This document shows, piece by piece, positions 62,078 through 64,000 of a DNA stretch of 64,000 nucleotides. The stretch is from Lacrimispora amygdalina. Lineage in GTDB: Bacteria > Bacillota > Clostridia > Lachnospirales > Lachnospiraceae. How positions within the stretch are numbered: the stretch's first letter is position 1; every line of letters begins with the position of its first letter. The notes under the pieces were generated by a model. That model was not told where the DNA came from. It searched no databases and saw nothing but the letters and a program-made list of their open reading frames with translations. The stretch is from assembly GCF_003432035.1 (NCBI RefSeq), contig NZ_QOHO01000062.1, forward strand, positions 1-64,000. The letters are read 5' to 3'. A program made the translations under genes and the position numbers.

Positions 62078-62878
62078 ATGTTTACAACCAGGCTGATAAG
62101 CGGAATTGTTCTTGTTTTGATCGCACTTATAACAGTGGGAAGTGGTGGGCTCCTGCTGTTTGCGACGACGATTTTCATATCCATGATTGGTTTGTATGAG
62201 CTGTATCGTGTACTTAAGATCCACAATCATCCCATGGGCTATATGGGATATTTAATCGTTGTTGTTTATTACGGACTGTTATGGTTTCAGATGCAGCAGT
62301 ATGCATTATATATGTCTATCGTTTTTATGATGCTTCTTTTATGTGTATATGTTTTTGCATTTCCAAAATATAAGACAGAAGAAGTAACGGGAGCATTTTT
62401 TGGATTTTTTTACGTAGCAGTTATGTTATCCTACCTATATCAGGTCCGAACCATGAGTGACGGGAAGTATCTGGTATGGCTGGTATTTTTAAGTTCCTGG
62501 GGGTGTGATACCTGTGCATATTGTGTTGGAAATCTCATTGGAAAACATAAACTGGCCCCAGTACTCAGCCCTCATAAATCCATCGAGGGTGCAATCGGCG
62601 GAATCATAGGCGCATCTTTACTGGGGTTTTTATATGCTACTGTATTTGGTGAATCAATGACTGTACTTGATTATCCTCAGATCACCTGTACTCTGGCGTG
62701 CGCATTTGCAGCAATTATTTCACCTATCGGGGATCTCGCTGCATCTGCCATAAAGAGGGATCATAAGGTAAAGGACTATGGAAAACTGATACCAGGGCAT
62801 GGCGGTATACTGGATCGTTTTGACAGTATGCTTTTTACAGCACCTGTCATCTATTTTGTAGTCACATTTATACGTTAA
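62078..62878 (+). CDS. cdsA: Phosphatidate cytidylyltransferase (CDP-diglyceride synthase)
   Basis: A 266-residue membrane enzyme with about seven helices. The CdsA signature is near the C-terminus: SPIGDLAASAIKRDHKVKDY followed by GKLIPGHGGILDRFDS. It makes CDP-diacylglycerol for phospholipid synthesis. The ATG at 62078 is chosen behind GGGAGGAAG; the frame extends back to 62042 inside the end of uppS. It lies 20 nt after uppS. Confidence 0.94.
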   Translation: MFTTRLISGIVLVLIALITVGSGGLLLFATTIFISMIGLYELYRVLKIHNHPMGYMGYLIVVVYYGLLWFQMQQYALYMSIVFMMLLLCVYVFAFPKYKTEEVTGAFFGFFYVAVMLSYLYQVRTMSDGKYLVWLVFLSSWGCDTCAYCVGNLIGKHKLAPVLSPHKSIEGAIGGIIGASLLGFLYATVFGESMTVLDYPQITCTLACAFAAIISPIGDLAASAIKRDHKVKDYGKLIPGHGGILDRFDSMLFTAPVIYFVVTFIR

Positions 62879-62939
62879 AATAAATAAACCATTGCCTGAA
62901 AGCGGAATTAAGGAAAAGAAAAGGAGTATACAGCATAAG

Positions 62940-64000
62940 ATGAAGAAAATAGCAATCCTGGGATCAACAGGATCCATTGGAACGCAGACCCTGGAGGTGG
63001 TGGAGAACCAAGGGGATATAGAAGTTACCGCTTTGGCTGCAGGCAGCAACATCCGCCTGCTGGAGGAACAGATCAGAAAATTCCGGCCAAAGACAGCATG
63101 TGTCTGGGAAGAAGAAAAGGCAAAGGAACTGAAAGTCCTGGTAAGGGATCTTCCTGTTCGCATTGTTTCCGGAATGGAGGGGTTAATTGAGACTGCTGTG
63201 GAAGAAACTGCAGAAATTGTTGTTACGGCAGTCGTTGGGATGATTGGAATCCGGCCGACCATAGCGGCGATGGAAGCAGGAAAAGACATTGCCCTTGCCA
63301 ATAAGGAAACTCTGGTAACTGCCGGCCACATCATTATGCCTCTGGCAAAGAAAATGGGTGTCAGGATTCTCCCGGTAGACAGTGAGCACAGTGCCATATT
63401 CCAGTGTCTCAACGGGGAAGATAAAAAATCCATCCATAAGCTATTGCTGACTGCTTCCGGCGGTCCTTTTCGGGGAAAGACAAGAGAAGAGTTAAGGAAT
63501 GTGAAGGTGGAAGACGCACTCAATCATCCAAACTGGTCCATGGGACGGAAGATTACCATAGATTCTTCAACCATGGTGAATAAAGGTCTTGAGGTAATGG
63601 AAGCCAAATGGCTGTTTGATGTGGAGATGGATCAGGTACAGGTTGTGATTCAGCCCAAGAGTATCATTCATTCCATGGTGGAATTTGAAGACGGAGCAGT
63701 TATGGCCCAGATGGGAACTCCGGATATGAAACTTCCTATTCAATATGCCCTTTATTATCCGGAACGGAGATATTTAAAAGGAGACCGTCTTGATTTTTGG
63801 TCCATTGGTCAAATTAATTTTGAAAAACCGGATCTGGTTAATTTTCCGGGATTGAAACTTGCCTATCAGGCCGGATGTACCGGCGGAACGCTTCCAACTG
63901 TTTTTAATGCTGCAAACGAAAAGGCAGTTGCCAAATTTTTGAACAGGGAAATTACATATCTTACTATCACAGATATGATAGAGGGAGCGATGAACGGGCA
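62940..64000 (+). CDS. dxr: 1-deoxy-D-xylulose 5-phosphate reductoisomerase, 3' end outside window
   Basis: The first 353 residues are visible; the gene runs off the window end. It has the NADPH motif ILGSTGSIGTQTLEVV, ALANKETLV, PVDSEHSAIFQ (metal ligands), SGGPFRGKTREEL, and HPNWSMGRKITIDSSTMVNK (active site). It starts the committed step of the MEP isoprenoid route, which supplies UppS substrates. The ATG at 62940 follows AAAAGGAG. The family's usual length is about 380-400 residues, so only the end is missing. Confidence 0.95.
   Translation, partial: MKKIAILGSTGSIGTQTLEVVENQGDIEVTALAAGSNIRLLEEQIRKFRPKTACVWEEEKAKELKVLVRDLPVRIVSGMEGLIETAVEETAEIVVTAVVGMIGIRPTIAAMEAGKDIALANKETLVTAGHIIMPLAKKMGVRILPVDSEHSAIFQCLNGEDKKSIHKLLLTASGGPFRGKTREELRNVKVEDALNHPNWSMGRKITIDSSTMVNKGLEVMEAKWLFDVEMDQVQVVIQPKSIIHSMVEFEDGAVMAQMGTPDMKLPIQYALYYPERRYLKGDRLDFWSIGQINFEKPDLVNFPGLKLAYQAGCTGGTLPTVFNAANEKAVAKFLNREITYLTITDMIEGAMNG

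Noticed and set aside
62720-63523. 267-residue minus-strand ORF across cdsA and dxr
   Set aside because: It is antisense to two strong housekeeping genes with full family signatures.
1-64000. CRISPR arrays, insertion sequences, tRNA and rRNA genes
   Set aside because: No regularly spaced repeats, transposase motifs or cloverleaf-like genes were found on reading; a dedicated search could still find a small RNA I missed.

Overview
The window looks like chromosome of an AT-leaning Gram-positive anaerobe of the Lachnospiraceae type (Lacrimispora/Clostridium XIVa-like). Evidence: strong AGGAGG ribosome sites, a CodY regulator, the Firmicute block dprA-topA-codY-rpsB-tsf-pyrH-frr-uppS-cdsA-dxr, Bacillus/Clostridium-type LexA boxes (GAAC-N4-GTTC), many lipoprotein-dependent sugar and peptide ABC importers, and a lactate dehydrogenase/EtfAB cluster of the Acetobacterium type. 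This placement is inference; no rRNA or tRNA gene was seen.

1-7.6 kb: the end of a membrane transporter gene, then a seven-gene unit with two paralogous SAM methyltransferases at its ends and a complete nickel/peptide-type ABC importer (two permeases, two ATPases, lipoprotein) between them. 7.7-14.6 kb: a GntR/FadR regulator with an unusual XdhC-like protein, a terminator, then etfB-etfA-lactate dehydrogenase-larA behind an exact FadR-type operator. LarA needs a nickel-pincer cofactor, so a nickel-type importer next door makes functional sense. 14.6-18.8 kb: a truncated ORF, gapN, a cupin protein, and a response-regulator/CheX pair.

18.8-27.8 kb: a CUT1 sugar importer, a scar made of two unrelated gene fragments, a subtilisin-like protein whose catalytic serine is glycine, and small stress/redox modules controlled by PadR and TetR regulators, each with a clear palindromic operator. 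27.8-36.3 kb: a beta-glucoside region with cellobiose phosphorylase divergent from a LacI regulator, a CUT1 importer and a GH1 beta-glucosidase; the same 14-bp LacI-type site occurs near both divergent promoters. 36.3-42.7 kb: a lysine-rich membrane-anchored protein of unknown function, and a TetR regulator divergent from an MMPL transporter plus an exported coiled-coil partner, with fully overlapping face-to-face promoters.

42.7-64 kb: galE; a radical SAM/partner DNA-repair pair with a perfect SOS box; yifB, dprA, topA, codY; rpsB-tsf with a structured leader and a possible pseudoknot/attenuator; a complete opp operon sitting between tsf and pyrH, which are normally adjacent; then pyrH-frr-uppS-cdsA and a dxr gene cut by the window end. 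No CRISPR array, insertion sequence, tRNA or rRNA was found.
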